Positions 33,029 to 42,041 of a DNA stretch of 60,408 bases are shown one piece after another. The stretch comes from Hylemonella sp. UBA6679 (GTDB lineage: Bacteria; Pseudomonadota; Gammaproteobacteria; Burkholderiales; Burkholderiaceae_C). The stretch spans positions 1 through 60,408 of the forward strand of contig DKJZ01000026.1 of NCBI GenBank assembly GCA_002454975.1, in the 5' to 3' direction. Numbering within the stretch: position 1 is the first letter of the stretch; each line of letters starts with the position of its first letter. Under the pieces are notes generated by a model. That model made no database searches. It was not told the DNA's origin and was given only the letters and a program-made list of their open reading frames with translations. Both the position numbers and the translations under genes were made by a program.

Positions 33029-35409
33029 TCCACACGCAGAATGCGGGCGGGCTTGAAGCCCAGGTCAGCCGCCTTGCCCTTACGCCCGCGTGCGGCACGC
33101 GCGTTGTTCAGGCTGCGGATCTCCAGGGTTTCGTCGCGCGCTTTGCCGCCACGCCCCACGCCTTCCAAACGCACCGAGCGGGTGTAGGCAGCGGCACCGG
33201 CCAAGGTGTCTTTGTCTTCGAGGTCAATGAGCATCAGGCCGCGCCCGCCATTGGCCATGGGCTTGAGCTCGCTGAGCTCAAAGGTCAAAATGCGCCCGCC
33301 GGTGGACGCGCAAGCCACGTGCGTGGCTGTGGGCGCAGCGCTGATCAAGCTGAGGTTGGCCGCTGGCGCCACAGGCACACCGGGGTACATGGGCAAGCTC
33401 ACATTCACGGGCGACGGCATGCACACCGTGTCGCCCTCGTTGCAGGTGATGAAGGCTTTGCCGCCCTTTTGGCGCGAACTCATGTTCTCCACCGTGGCCA
33501 TGAAACCATAGCCGCCCGAGGTGCTCAGCAGCAGGTTGGCCGATGGGGCGCCCGCAAAATAGTGTGCAATGGTGCTGCCCGCTTCCAACTCAATCAAGGT
33601 GGTCACGGGTTGGCCGTCACCTCGCGCGCCCGGCAAGGCCGACACAGCCACCGAGTACACCCGGCCGTTGGAGCCAAACACCAACAGCGTGTCGATGGAG
33701 CGGCATTCAAACGCGGCGTACAGGCTGTCGCCGGGCTTGAAAGCGAAGTCAGCGCTGCGCTCTTTGGCCCAGCCCTTTTGCGCACGCACCCAGCCTTTGT
33801 CGGAGACCACCACGGTCACGGGCTCGTCCACCACCTTGACCTCCAGCACCACTTTTTTCTCGGCCTGAATCAAGGTGCGGCGTGCATCGGCAAAGGTTTT
33901 GGCATCGGCCTCAATTTCTTTGACCATCAAGCGGCGCAAAGCGCTGGGACTGCCCAAAATTTCTTCGAGTTTCTTTTGCTCGTCGCGCAGCTCTGACAAC
34001 TCTTGCTCGATCTTGATGGCCTCCAGGCGCGCCAACTGACGCAGGCGAATTTCAAGGATGTCTTCGGCCTGGCGCTCGCTCAATTTGAAGCGCACGATGA
34101 GCGCCTGCTTGGGCTCGTCCGACTGGCGGATGATGGCAATCACCTCGTCGATGTTGAGCAGCACCAGCTGGCGGCCCTCCAGAATATGGATGCGGTCGAG
34201 CACCTTGTCGAGCTTGTAGCGCGAGCGCCGCTCGATGGTGCTGTGCCTGAAAGCCACCCACTCCAGCAGCATCTCGCGCAAAGATTTTTGCGTAGGCCGG
34301 CCATCCAGCCCCACCATGGTGAGGTTGATGGGCGCCGAGGTTTCCAAGCTGGTGTGGGCCAGCAAGGTGTTGATGAGCTCGGACTGCTCGATGCGGCTGC
34401 TCTTGGGCTCGCACACCAGGCGCACCGGCGCGTCTTTGCTCGACTCGTCGCGCACCACATCCAGCACGGCCAGCACCGCGGCCTTGAGCTGGGTTTGGTC
34501 TTGGGTCAGCGCTTTTTTGCCAGCCTTGACCTTGGGGTTGGTGAGCTCTTCAATTTCTTCGAGCACGCGCTGGGTGCTCACGCCCGGGGGCAGCTCGGTG
34601 ACCACCAGTTGCCACTGGCCGCGGGCCAGGTCTTCAATTTTCCAACGAGCGCGGCACTTCAAGGAGCCGCGGCCGGTGCGGTAAGCGTCCGCAATGTCTT
34701 GCGCACTGCTGATGATTTGCCCGCCACCCGGGTAATCGGGGCCGGGCATGAGCGCAAACAGCGCCTCGTCGCTGAGCTTGGCGTCTTTGATGAGCGCCAC
34801 GCAGGCATCGGCCACCTCACGCAGGTTGTGGCTGGGGATTTCTGTGGCCAAACCCACGGCAATGCCACTGGCGCCATTGAGCAAAGCAAAAGGCAAACGC
34901 GCGGGCAACTGCTTGGGCTCTTCGGTGGAGCCGTCGTAGTTGGGCATGAAGTCCACCGTGCCTTGGTCGATCTCGTCCATCAGCAAGCTGCTGATTTTTG
35001 CCAAGCGCGCCTCGGTGTAACGCATGGCCGCAGCGCCGTCGCCATCGCGCGAACCGAAGTTGCCCTGCCCGTCAATGAGTGGGTAGCGCTGCGAAAAATC
35101 TTGCGCCATGCGCACCAGCGCGTCGTAGGCGGCTTGGTCGCCGTGCGGGTGAAAACGGCCCAGCACATCACCCACCACGCGCGCGCTTTTCACGGGCTTG
35201 GCCGCGGTGTTGCCGTTGGCCCCGCCAAAGCCCAGGCCCATGCGTGACATGGCGTACAAAATGCGCCGCTGCACCGGCTTTTGGCCGTCGCACACATCGG
35301 GCAAGGCGCGGCCTTTGACGACGCTGAGCGCGTATTCCAGGTAAGCCCTTTGCGCGTAGGCAGCCAGGCCGGGTTGGTCGTCGGTGGAGGGGTCGATGAG
35401 CTGGTCCAT
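33025..35409 (-). CDS. parC: DNA topoisomerase IV subunit A
   Basis: A 794-residue type IIA topoisomerase subunit that decatenates daughter chromosomes with ParE. The breakage-reunion domain has ALPDVCDGQKPVQRRILYAM, HPHGDQAAYDALVRMAQDFSQRYPLIDGQGNFGSRDGDGAAAMRYTEARL with the catalytic tyrosine after AMR, and GIAVGLATEIPSHNLREV. The C-terminal beta-pinwheel region is present. The QRP-like stretch lies in the usual quinolone-resistance region around residues 80-100. ParC rather than GyrA is indicated by the adjacent parE and the shorter C-terminal region. Confidence 0.94.
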   Translation of the reverse strand: MDQLIDPSTDDQPGLAAYAQRAYLEYALSVVKGRALPDVCDGQKPVQRRILYAMSRMGLGFGGANGNTAAKPVKSARVVGDVLGRFHPHGDQAAYDALVRMAQDFSQRYPLIDGQGNFGSRDGDGAAAMRYTEARLAKISSLLMDEIDQGTVDFMPNYDGSTEEPKQLPARLPFALLNGASGIAVGLATEIPSHNLREVADACVALIKDAKLSDEALFALMPGPDYPGGGQIISSAQDIADAYRTGRGSLKCRARWKIEDLARGQWQLVVTELPPGVSTQRVLEEIEELTNPKVKAGKKALTQDQTQLKAAVLAVLDVVRDESSKDAPVRLVCEPKSSRIEQSELINTLLAHTSLETSAPINLTMVGLDGRPTQKSLREMLLEWVAFRHSTIERRSRYKLDKVLDRIHILEGRQLVLLNIDEVIAIIRQSDEPKQALIVRFKLSERQAEDILEIRLRQLARLEAIKIEQELSELRDEQKKLEEILGSPSALRRLMVKEIEADAKTFADARRTLIQAEKKVVLEVKVVDEPVTVVVSDKGWVRAQKGWAKERSADFAFKPGDSLYAAFECRSIDTLLVFGSNGRVYSVAVSALPGARGDGQPVTTLIELEAGSTIAHYFAGAPSANLLLSTSGGYGFMATVENMSSRQKGGKAFITCNEGDTVCMPSPVNVSLPMYPGVPVAPAANLSLISAAPTATHVACASTGGRILTFELSELKPMANGGRGLMLIDLEDKDTLAGAAAYTRSVRLEGVGRGGKARDETLEIRSLNNARAARGRKGKAADLGFKPARILRVE

Positions 35410-35411
35410 GG

Positions 35412-37394
35412 TCAGATGTCCACTTCCACGCTGTCGCCGTGCAGCTCCATGAGCTCGCGGCGGGCCGCAGCCTCACCCTTGCCCATGAGCTTGGTGATCA
35501 GCGCTTCGGTTTGTAAAAAGTCGGTCGCGCCCAGCTGCACGGGCAGCAGGCGGCGGGTGTCGGGGTTGAGGGTGGTTTCCCACAGCTGCTCAGCGTTCAT
35601 CTCGCCCAGGCCCTTGAAGCGGCTGATGCTCCAAGCGCCTTCGCGCACGCCGTCTTTGCGCAGCTTGTCCAGAATACTGGTGAGTTCGGCTTCATCGAGC
35701 GCATACATTTTGGCTGCAGGTTTTTTACCACGGGCCGGGGCATCCACCCGAAACAGCGGCGGGCGCGCCACGTACACATGCCCGGCTTCTATGAGCTTGG
35801 GAAAGTGCCGGAAAAACAGCGTGAGCAAGAGCACCTGGATGTGTGAGCCGTCCACATCGGCGTCACTCAAAATGCACACCTTGCCATAGCGCAAATTGTT
35901 CAGGTCAGGCGTGTCGTTGGCGCCGTGCGGGTCCACCCCGATGGCCACGGCAATGTCGTGAATTTCGGTGTTGGCAAACAAACGGTCGCGCTCAACTTCC
36001 CAGGTGTTGAGCACCTTGCCGCGCAGTGGCAAAATGGCCTGGCTTTCTTTGTCGCGGCCCATCTTGGCGCTGCCGCCAGCCGAATCGCCCTCGACCAAAA
36101 ACACCTCGTTGTGGGCGATGTCGCGGCTCTCGCAATCGGTGAGCTTGCCCGGCAACACGGCCACGCCCGAGCCTTTGCGCTTTTCTACTTTCTGGCCCGC
36201 ACGTTGTCGGGTTTGCGCAGCCTTGATGGCCAGCTCGGCCAGTTTCTTGCCGTAGTCCACATGCTGGTTGAGCCACAGCTCGAGCGTGGGGCGCACAAAG
36301 CCTGAGACCAAACGCACCGCGTCGCGCGAGTTCAAGCGCTCTTTGATCTGGCCCTGAAACTGCGGGTCGAGCACCTTGGCGCTGAGCACGTAACTGGCGC
36401 GTGCAAACACGTCTTCGGGCAGCAGCTTCACGCCCTTGGGCAACAGGCTGTGCAGCTCAATGAAGCTCTTCACCGCGTTGAACAAACCATCGCGCAAACC
36501 GCTGTCATGCGTGCCGCCTGCGCTGGTGGGAATGAGGTTGACGTAGCTCTCGCGTACCGGCTGGCCTTCTTCGGTGAAGGCCACGGCCCACGAGGCGCCT
36601 TCGCCGTCGGCAAAGGTGTCGCTGTTGTCGGCAAAGCCCTCGCCTTCAAACATGGGGATGACCGGATCGGCGCTGAGCGTTTGCATGAGGTAGTCGCTCA
36701 AACCACCTTTGTATTGCCAGGTTTGCGAGTCCCGGGTTTTTTCAATGGCCAGCGTCACGCTCACGCCCGGCATCAACACCGCTTTGCTGCGCAGCAAATG
36801 GGTCAGCTCGTTGATGGGCAGCGTGGCGGCCTCAAAGTATTTGGCATCGGGCCAGGCGCGCACGGTGGTGCCGCTCTTGCGGTCTTTGCTGCCATCAGCC
36901 GACTCGCCGGCCGCACGCACGCGCAGGGGCTCGGTCACGTCGCCGCCAGAAAACACCAGCGTGGCCACCTGCCCCTCGCGGTAGCTGGTGACCTCCAGGC
37001 GCTTGGACAAAGCGTTGGTCACGCTCACGCCCACGCCGTGCAGGCCGCCTGAGAAGCTGTAGGCACCGCCCTTGCCTTTGTCGAACTTGCCGCCTGCATG
37101 CAAGCGGGTGAACACCAGCTCGACCACTGGCGCTTTTTCTTCGGGGTGCATGCCAAACGGGATGCCGCGGCCGTCGTCTTCCACGCTCACCGAGCTATCG
37201 GTGTGCAGCGTGACTTTGATTTTTTTACCAAAGCCCGCCAGCGCCTCGTCGGCGGCGTTGTCGATCACCTCTTGGATGATGTGCAGCGGGTTGTCGGTCC
37301 GGGTGTACATGCCCGGGCGTTGCTTGACGGGTTCGAGCCCTTTGAGGACCCGGATCGAGCCTTCGGAGTAGTCGGAGTTGGGTTTCACAGCCAT
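35412..37394 (-). CDS. parE: DNA topoisomerase IV subunit B
   Basis: A 660-residue GHKL ATPase subunit. The start at 37394 gives MAVKPNSDYSEGSIRVLKGLEPVKQRPGMYT; a 30-codon extension is unlike the family. The ATP site includes EVIDNAADEALAGFGKKI, VEDDGRGIPFGMHPEE and GLHGVGVSVTNALS. The TOPRIM domain has LVEGDSAGGSAKMGRDKESQAILPLRGKVLNTW and ILSDADVDGSHIQVLLLTLFFR. It is 2 bp upstream of parC. Confidence 0.95.
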   Translation of the reverse strand: MAVKPNSDYSEGSIRVLKGLEPVKQRPGMYTRTDNPLHIIQEVIDNAADEALAGFGKKIKVTLHTDSSVSVEDDGRGIPFGMHPEEKAPVVELVFTRLHAGGKFDKGKGGAYSFSGGLHGVGVSVTNALSKRLEVTSYREGQVATLVFSGGDVTEPLRVRAAGESADGSKDRKSGTTVRAWPDAKYFEAATLPINELTHLLRSKAVLMPGVSVTLAIEKTRDSQTWQYKGGLSDYLMQTLSADPVIPMFEGEGFADNSDTFADGEGASWAVAFTEEGQPVRESYVNLIPTSAGGTHDSGLRDGLFNAVKSFIELHSLLPKGVKLLPEDVFARASYVLSAKVLDPQFQGQIKERLNSRDAVRLVSGFVRPTLELWLNQHVDYGKKLAELAIKAAQTRQRAGQKVEKRKGSGVAVLPGKLTDCESRDIAHNEVFLVEGDSAGGSAKMGRDKESQAILPLRGKVLNTWEVERDRLFANTEIHDIAVAIGVDPHGANDTPDLNNLRYGKVCILSDADVDGSHIQVLLLTLFFRHFPKLIEAGHVYVARPPLFRVDAPARGKKPAAKMYALDEAELTSILDKLRKDGVREGAWSISRFKGLGEMNAEQLWETTLNPDTRRLLPVQLGATDFLQTEALITKLMGKGEAAARRELMELHGDSVEVDI

Positions 37395-37503
37395 GGGCAA
37401 ATTGTAGTCGCGGTGTTTTGATTCACTGGATGAGCATACAGTACGGCCGCGCGTGTCTTGAGGGTGACCGGTGCCTGCAGCCAAGATTGGCTACATTTGA
37501 TGC

Positions 37504-38712
37504 ATGAAAAAACTCTCGATCACGCAGGTGCTGGTGTGCGGCGCCGCCATTGTGACCCTCTCCATGGGGGTGCGGCATGGCTTTGGCTTGTGGCTGCAAC
37601 CCGTCACGCAGGCCCAAAACTGGACCCGTGAAAACTTTGCGTTTGCCATCGCCATTCAAAACCTGAGCTGGGGCTTGGTGGGTATTTTTGCCGGCATGTT
37701 GGCCGACAAATTTGGGGCGTTTCGCACCCTGATTGGCGGCGCGGTGCTCTACGCCCTGGGCCTGTTGGGCATGGCCTACAGCCCCACGCCCTTGACCTTT
37801 GCGCTTACGGCGGGCGTGCTGATCGGCTCGGCGCAAGCCGGCACCACCTACGCGGTGATTTACGGCGTGATTGGCCGCAACGTGAGCCTGGAAAAACGCT
37901 CATGGGCCATGGGTGTGGCCGCTGCTGCTGGCTCGTTTGGGCAGTTTTTGATGGTGCCCACCGAAGGCTTTTTGATTGACACGCTGGGCTGGCAGCAAGC
38001 CCTGGTGGCTTTGAGTGCGGCGGTTGTGTTGATCATCCCGCTGGCCTGGGGTTTGCGCGAACCGGGCTTTGCTGGTGGCACGCCTGCCAAGCGCGAGCAA
38101 ACCATCGTGCAAGCACTGCGCGAAGCTTTCAAGTACCCGAGTTTTCAGCTGCTGATGGCGGGCTACTTTGTGTGCGGTTTTCAGGTGGTGTTCATTGGGG
38201 TGCACATGCCCAGCTACCTCAAAGACCAAGGCCTGTCGCCGCAGGTGGCGAGCTACTCGCTCGCGCTCATTGGCTTGTTCAATGTGTTTGGCACTTACAT
38301 TGCTGGCTCGCTGGGCCAGCGCATGCCTAAGAAAAACATTTTGGCTTTTATTTACATGGCCCGCGCCGTGGCCATCAGTGTGTTTTTGCTGGTGCCTTTG
38401 TCGCCTGCGAGTGTGTATGTGTTTTCGTCGGTGATGGGTTTGCTGTGGCTCTCCACCGTGCCACCCACCAATGCCACGGTGGCGCAAATATTTGGCGTGG
38501 CACATTTGTCGATGCTGGGCGGGTTTGTGTTTTTCAGCCACCAAATTGGCTCGTTTTTGGGCGTGTGGCTGGGCGGCTACCTCTACGACAAAACCGGCAG
38601 CTACGACGTGGTGTGGTACATCGCCATTGCGCTGGGCGTCTTTGCCGCGCTGGTGAACTTGCCTGTGAAAGAACGGGCCATTGAGCGCAACGCGCAACCC
38701 GCTGCCGTATGA
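37504..38712 (+). CDS. Major facilitator superfamily transporter
   Basis: A 402-residue polytopic membrane protein with about 12 hydrophobic helices. The loop after helix 2 is GMLADKFGAFRTLIGGAVLY, the usual MFS motif A position, and RGKPR-like and PAKREQT central-loop segments separate the two halves. It belongs to a group related to oxalate:formate antiporter and monocarboxylate transporters. The substrate is unknown. Its stop overlaps the start of a small membrane microprotein by 4 bp (ATGA). Confidence 0.88.
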   Translation: MKKLSITQVLVCGAAIVTLSMGVRHGFGLWLQPVTQAQNWTRENFAFAIAIQNLSWGLVGIFAGMLADKFGAFRTLIGGAVLYALGLLGMAYSPTPLTFALTAGVLIGSAQAGTTYAVIYGVIGRNVSLEKRSWAMGVAAAAGSFGQFLMVPTEGFLIDTLGWQQALVALSAAVVLIIPLAWGLREPGFAGGTPAKREQTIVQALREAFKYPSFQLLMAGYFVCGFQVVFIGVHMPSYLKDQGLSPQVASYSLALIGLFNVFGTYIAGSLGQRMPKKNILAFIYMARAVAISVFLLVPLSPASVYVFSSVMGLLWLSTVPPTNATVAQIFGVAHLSMLGGFVFFSHQIGSFLGVWLGGYLYDKTGSYDVVWYIAIALGVFAALVNLPVKERAIERNAQPAAV

Positions 38713-38837
38713 AGCCCCACACCAAACGCCTGCTGGCTTGGGTGAGCGCAAGCATCGCCCTGCTGCTGGTGTTTGCGCTTTACACCCGGCCCGATTTCAT
38801 GGTGACGTTGTCGCAGCAGGTGTGGGCTTGTTTTTAG
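38709..38837 (+). CDS. 42-residue membrane microprotein coupled to the MFS gene
   Basis: A short gene starting with ATGA overlap on the MFS stop codon, giving MKPHTKRLLAWVSASIALLL and then VFALYTRPDFMVTLSQQVWACF. One hydrophobic helix (LLAWVSASIALLLVFALY) follows a basic N-terminus, so an inner-membrane location with the N-terminus inside is likely. Translational coupling and a plausible helix support a real gene; I recall similar short PDFMVTL..QVWACF proteins in this family but cannot confirm it here. The function could be as a subunit or regulator of the transporter. Confidence 0.65.
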   Translation: MKPHTKRLLAWVSASIALLLVFALYTRPDFMVTLSQQVWACF

Positions 38838-38846
38838 GTATGGGTG

Positions 38847-39836
38847 TTAATCAAGCTTGAGCCCCAAGTCGACAGCGAGCTTGATCCAGACCGGCACCTC
38901 GGTCTCCCAGTCGCGCCGCATGTCGGTGAGGTTTTTGGGCTTGTTGGGAATGGCGAAAGTTTCACGCAGCTTTTGCGCACGCTCGGTGTTGGCCCACTCC
39001 AGCGCGGCCTGGTTGATGGCGCGCAACACGGCCTCGGGCGTGCCTGCGGGTGCCAGCATGGGCAGGCCGCCTTCTAAGGTGACGGTGCGGTCTTCCATGC
39101 CTTGCTCAAACAAGGTGGGTACCTCTGGCAACTTGGGCGAGCGGTAAGAGCCCGTCACGCCTATGGGGCGCACCCCGCGGGCGGCCACGCTGGAAAACGC
39201 CTGGTAGCTGCCGATGGCCACCTGTATTTGCCCTGAGGCCAAATCCACCCACATGGGCGCCTCGCCGCGGTAGTGCACCGTGAGGATGTTGGTGCCAAAG
39301 CGGCGGTTCATCTGGTCGGCCACCATGTGCGGGTAAGCGCCGGGTGCGTAGCTCCCCATGGTGACCTGGTTTTTTTTCGCAAACTCCACAAACTCGTGGA
39401 TGTTGCGCGAAGGCACCTTCTCACCCACCCCCACCACCAGCGGGCCAGAGGGAAAGTGCACCACGGGCACCAGGTCTTTGTCGAGGTTGTAGGGCAGCTT
39501 GCTGTAGAGCACGCGGTTTTGCCACACCGTGCCCGAGGTGGTCATGAGCAAGGTGTAGCCATCAGGTGCCGACTTGGCCACCGCATCTATGCCAATGATG
39601 GAGCCCGCACCTGGCTTGTTGTCTACCAGCACAGTCACGCCAAACTTGCTGCCTAAAAAATCGGCAAAGTTGCGCGCGTAGGTGTCGGTGAGCCCCCCGG
39701 GCGGGAAGGCCACCACAATGCGTATCGGCTTGGCCGGCCACTTAGGCTGGGCAAGCGCCCCGCTCATGGTGGCACCGGCGCCCAAGGCAACCGTGGTTAA
39801 AAAATGTCGGCGGTTCGGGTGTGGCGCGTGGGTCAT
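38847..39836 (-). CDS. Bug/TctC-family periplasmic solute-binding protein (orphan)
   Basis: A 329-residue receptor. The ATG at 39836 is preferred over one two codons earlier because AAGG sits 6 bp upstream of it. A Tat-type leader (NRRHFLTTVALGAGATMSG) ends at about residue 30. The mature part has WPAKPIRIVVAFPPGGLTDTYARNFADFL, NKPGAGSIIGIDAVAKSAPDGYTLL and VHYRGEAPMWVDLASGQI, characteristic of the family. No TctAB genes are near. It is convergent with the MFS/microprotein unit and sits at the left edge of the accessory region. Confidence 0.88.
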   Translation of the reverse strand: MTHAPHPNRRHFLTTVALGAGATMSGALAQPKWPAKPIRIVVAFPPGGLTDTYARNFADFLGSKFGVTVLVDNKPGAGSIIGIDAVAKSAPDGYTLLMTTSGTVWQNRVLYSKLPYNLDKDLVPVVHFPSGPLVVGVGEKVPSRNIHEFVEFAKKNQVTMGSYAPGAYPHMVADQMNRRFGTNILTVHYRGEAPMWVDLASGQIQVAIGSYQAFSSVAARGVRPIGVTGSYRSPKLPEVPTLFEQGMEDRTVTLEGGLPMLAPAGTPEAVLRAINQAALEWANTERAQKLRETFAIPNKPKNLTDMRRDWETEVPVWIKLAVDLGLKLD

Positions 39837-39917
39837 GGGCATCCTTGGCTGGTGCTAAGCATTGTTGACTGTGCGCAAGGTTCTGTTCATGGGGTTCTCC
39901 CTTAACAATGACCCCGA

Positions 39918-39934
39918 AGTCCCAATTTGGGACT
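39918..39934. promoter_or_regulatory. Palindromic operator in front of higB
   Basis: AGTCCCAA-T-TTGGGACT: perfect 8-bp arms around one central base, 12 bp before the higB start. Its position fits autorepression by the HigA-like antitoxin. Confidence 0.7.
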
Positions 39935-39946
39935 AAACTACGTGCC

Positions 39947-40249
39947 ATGCGTGTTATTGCTGTTTCTACGCTTCGAGCTTTCTGGGAGTGCCATCTTGAT
40001 GCAGAGCAGCCACTGAGGGCTTGGCACGAGGAGGCCACGCGAGCTGCCTGGACACAGCCCGCTGACATCAAGGCGCACTACCGTAGTGCTAGCGTGTTGA
40101 AAAACCGTCGTGTGGTTTTCAACATCAAAGGTAATGACTACCGGCTGGTGGTAGCCGTTGCGTACAAGTTGCAGATCGTCTACGTGAAGTTTGTCGGCAC
40201 CCACAAAGAATACGACGCCATAGACGCAGAAACCATCGAGTCGGCCTGA
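39947..40249 (+). CDS. higB: HigB-family mRNA interferase toxin
   Basis: A 100-residue RelE-fold toxin starting at MRVIAVSTLRAFWECHLDAEQPLRAWH. The signature SVLKNRRVVFNIKGNDYRLVVAVAYKLQIVYVKFVGTHKEYDAID matches HigB ribonucleases that cut mRNA at the ribosome. A 13-codon in-frame extension to 39908 would span the operator and is rejected. It precedes its antitoxin gene, the reversed order typical of hig modules, and is on the plus strand beside the orphan Bug gene. Confidence 0.88.
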   Translation: MRVIAVSTLRAFWECHLDAEQPLRAWHEEATRAAWTQPADIKAHYRSASVLKNRRVVFNIKGNDYRLVVAVAYKLQIVYVKFVGTHKEYDAIDAETIESA

Positions 40250-40267
40250 GTGGCCAAGGAGCAAGAC

Positions 40268-40639
40268 ATGAACATTCGCCCCATCCATACCGAAGCTGAC
40301 TACAAGGCCACGCTCAAAGAGATTTCAGCCTTGATGGACACGGATCCCGATCTGGGTACACCTGAGGGAGATCGGCTTGATATTCTGGCAACGCTGGTGC
40401 AGGCCTACGAGGCCAAGCACATCGCCATCACCGCACCAGACCCTGTGGAAGCCATCAAATTCCGAATGGAACAAAGCGGCCTATCCATCAAAGATCTTGA
40501 GCAGATCATTGGCAAGAGCAACCGCGTCTATGAAGTTCTGAACCGCAAGCGCCCGCTCACACTGGCCATGATTCGCAGGCTGCACCAAAGTTTGGGCATC
40601 TCGGCTGATGTGTTGATTGCCCAAACCGTTACGGGCTGA
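40268..40639 (+). CDS. higA: HigA-family XRE antitoxin
   Basis: A 123-residue antitoxin. The ATG at 40268 has an AAGGAG ribosome site; a GTG at the higB stop is possible but poorer. The N-terminal half (MNIRPIHTEADYKATLKEI... LDILATLVQAYEAKH) is the toxin-binding region. The C-terminal half, AIKFRMEQSGLSIKDLEQIIGKSNRVYEVLNRKRPLTLAMIRRLHQSLG, is the XRE-type helix-turn-helix. It is expected to neutralise HigB and bind the palindrome upstream. It is 18 bp after higB. Confidence 0.88.
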   Translation: MNIRPIHTEADYKATLKEISALMDTDPDLGTPEGDRLDILATLVQAYEAKHIAITAPDPVEAIKFRMEQSGLSIKDLEQIIGKSNRVYEVLNRKRPLTLAMIRRLHQSLGISADVLIAQTVTG

Positions 40640-40757
40640 TGCCAGCAGTTGGCGTTTATGTTGCCCGGCCTGGCATCTTGGGGCTTTGCTAAGCCCTCAG
40701 AACCCACAGCCCACGGTGATATAAACACCCTCTCAATTCTTCAGAAAGATCACCCCC

Positions 40758-41471
40758 ATGGGCGCGCAATGGAAAGCAAAGGGCAAGGCTCAGGTGGCCG
40801 ATGCCAAAGGCAAATTGTTCGGCAAGCTGGCCAAAGAAATCATGGTGGCTGCGCGCGGCGGTGCCGACCCAGCGGGCAACTCGCGTTTGCGCCTGGCCGT
40901 TGAGCAGGCCCGCAAGGTCTCGATGCCCAAAGACACCTTGGAGCGCGCCATCAAAAAAGGCGCGGGCATTGGTGCTGATGCGGTTAATTTTGAGTCGGTC
41001 ATTTACGAAGGCTTTGCGCCCCACCGCGTGCCGGTGATGGTGGCATGCCTGACCGACAACGTGAACCGCACCGCGCCTGAGATGCGCGTGCTGTTTCGCA
41101 AAGGCCAGCTGGGCACATCGGGCTCGGTGTCGTGGGATTTTGACCACGTGGGGTTCATCGAGGCTGAACCCGCCACGCCAGGCGCAGATGCCGAACTGGC
41201 CGCCATTGAAGCCGGTGCGCAAGACTTTGAAGCCGCCGACGAAGATGGCGTGACGGTGTTCATCACCGATGCAACAGACCTCGATGTGGTGAACCGCGCC
41301 CTGCCCGCCCAGGGTTTCACGGTGCTGAGCGCCAAGCTGGGCTACAAACCCAAAAACCCCGTCAAAGCCAGCGAGCTCACAGCCGAGCAGCTCGAAGAAG
41401 TCGAAGCCTTTTTAGCCGCCATCGACAACAACGACGACGTGCAAAACGTGTACGTGGGCTTGAGCAGCTGA
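40758..41471 (+). CDS. YebC/PmpR family DNA-binding regulator
   Basis: A 237-residue protein with MGAQWKAKGKAQVADAKGKLFGKLAKEIMVAARGGADPAGNSRLRLAVEQARKVSMPKDTLERAIKKG at its start, the family hallmark. The rest contains the two alpha/beta domains, and an insertion-type acidic segment (EAEPATPGADAELAAIEAGAQDFE). It is the shorter, YeeN-like variant in its opening residues. Members are reported as transcription regulators and, for some, as translation factors easing stalled ribosomes; which applies here is unclear. It sits between the toxin-antitoxin pair and the RES remnant. Confidence 0.88.
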   Translation: MGAQWKAKGKAQVADAKGKLFGKLAKEIMVAARGGADPAGNSRLRLAVEQARKVSMPKDTLERAIKKGAGIGADAVNFESVIYEGFAPHRVPVMVACLTDNVNRTAPEMRVLFRKGQLGTSGSVSWDFDHVGFIEAEPATPGADAELAAIEAGAQDFEAADEDGVTVFITDATDLDVVNRALPAQGFTVLSAKLGYKPKNPVKASELTAEQLEEVEAFLAAIDNNDDVQNVYVGLSS

Positions 41472-41732
41472 GCCGCAAAAAGAAACCCGCCGACAGCTTG
41501 CACCGTCGGCGGGCCGGTTGGGGATGCCAGTGGAGCGAATCGCAACCGGTCTGTTGATCCCCAACAATCCCTGGTGACAGGGACAGCACCATCACCGGTC
41601 ATCCCGGCTTTGGCGGTGCTGATAAGTTTCCTTAGCAGCACGACTTCAATGTAAGTTGGCTGAGGCTTGGTGTGTTTGATTTGGGTCAGGCGCAAGGCTT
41701 GGCAAACCCGCGCAGTGGCATTGAAGTCCGTG
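41472..41732. other. Non-coding gap between yebC and the RES remnant
   Basis: No supported gene. At its left is a CCCGCCGAC / GTCGGCGGG hairpin (41486-41513), whose T-rich side faces left, so it terminates minus-strand transcripts such as that of the RES gene. The remaining 219 bp holds no open frame that resembles a protein family. Confidence 0.5.
41486..41513 (-). terminator. Intrinsic terminator facing the RES/IS side
   Basis: Nine-bp GC-rich stem with a 10-nt loop; on the minus strand it is followed by TTTCTTTTT. It would end leftward transcripts, not yebC. Confidence 0.7.
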
Positions 41733-41969
41733 CTAAGAAAAGCTCGCCACAGCCAAGGTGAGCCATGCCACCCCGGGTTGCTTCTCCACCATGATCTGAT
41801 CGCCATCTAAGCGATAAGTCAGCTGGCAGTTGAGCCTTGGGTTGGACAGCACGTCGGGGTTAAAAATCGCCGCATTTTCGCCAGCAGGCCTACGAACCGA
41901 TGGCGTCAAAAGACCGGGGTGCCCCTCCCGGTGAATCCTGGCACCCAACGACTGGCAAAACGCATAGTC
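41733..41969 (-). pseudogene. 3' remnant of a RES-domain toxin gene, cut by the IS21 element
   Basis: A 78-codon minus-strand fragment whose reading frame runs straight out of the IS end at 41970. It reads DYAFCQSLGARIHREGHPGL, then LTPSVRRPAGENAAIFNP and DVLSNPRL, the C-terminal signature of RES-domain toxins (NAD-degrading partners of Xre-type antitoxins). The N-terminal two thirds and any antitoxin gene are absent. A TTG inside the IS end could start a chimeric protein, but function is unlikely. Confidence 0.68.
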
Positions 41970-41996
41970 TGTTGATTCATCAGCCAAACTGAGCCA
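41970..41996 (+). repeat. IS21 left terminal inverted repeat
   Basis: 27-bp end, TGTTGATTCA...AACTGAGCCA. A second TTGAGCCA unit lies at 42013-42020. Confidence 0.85.
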
Positions 41997-42041
41997 GTGT
42001 TCACGTTGAATATTGAGCCACTGGTTTTAGGGAAGTTTTGT

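Noticed and set aside
41342..41806. A minus-strand frame of 154 codons across the yebC end and the gap
   Set aside because: It overlaps conserved yebC coding in another frame and has no recognisable domain.
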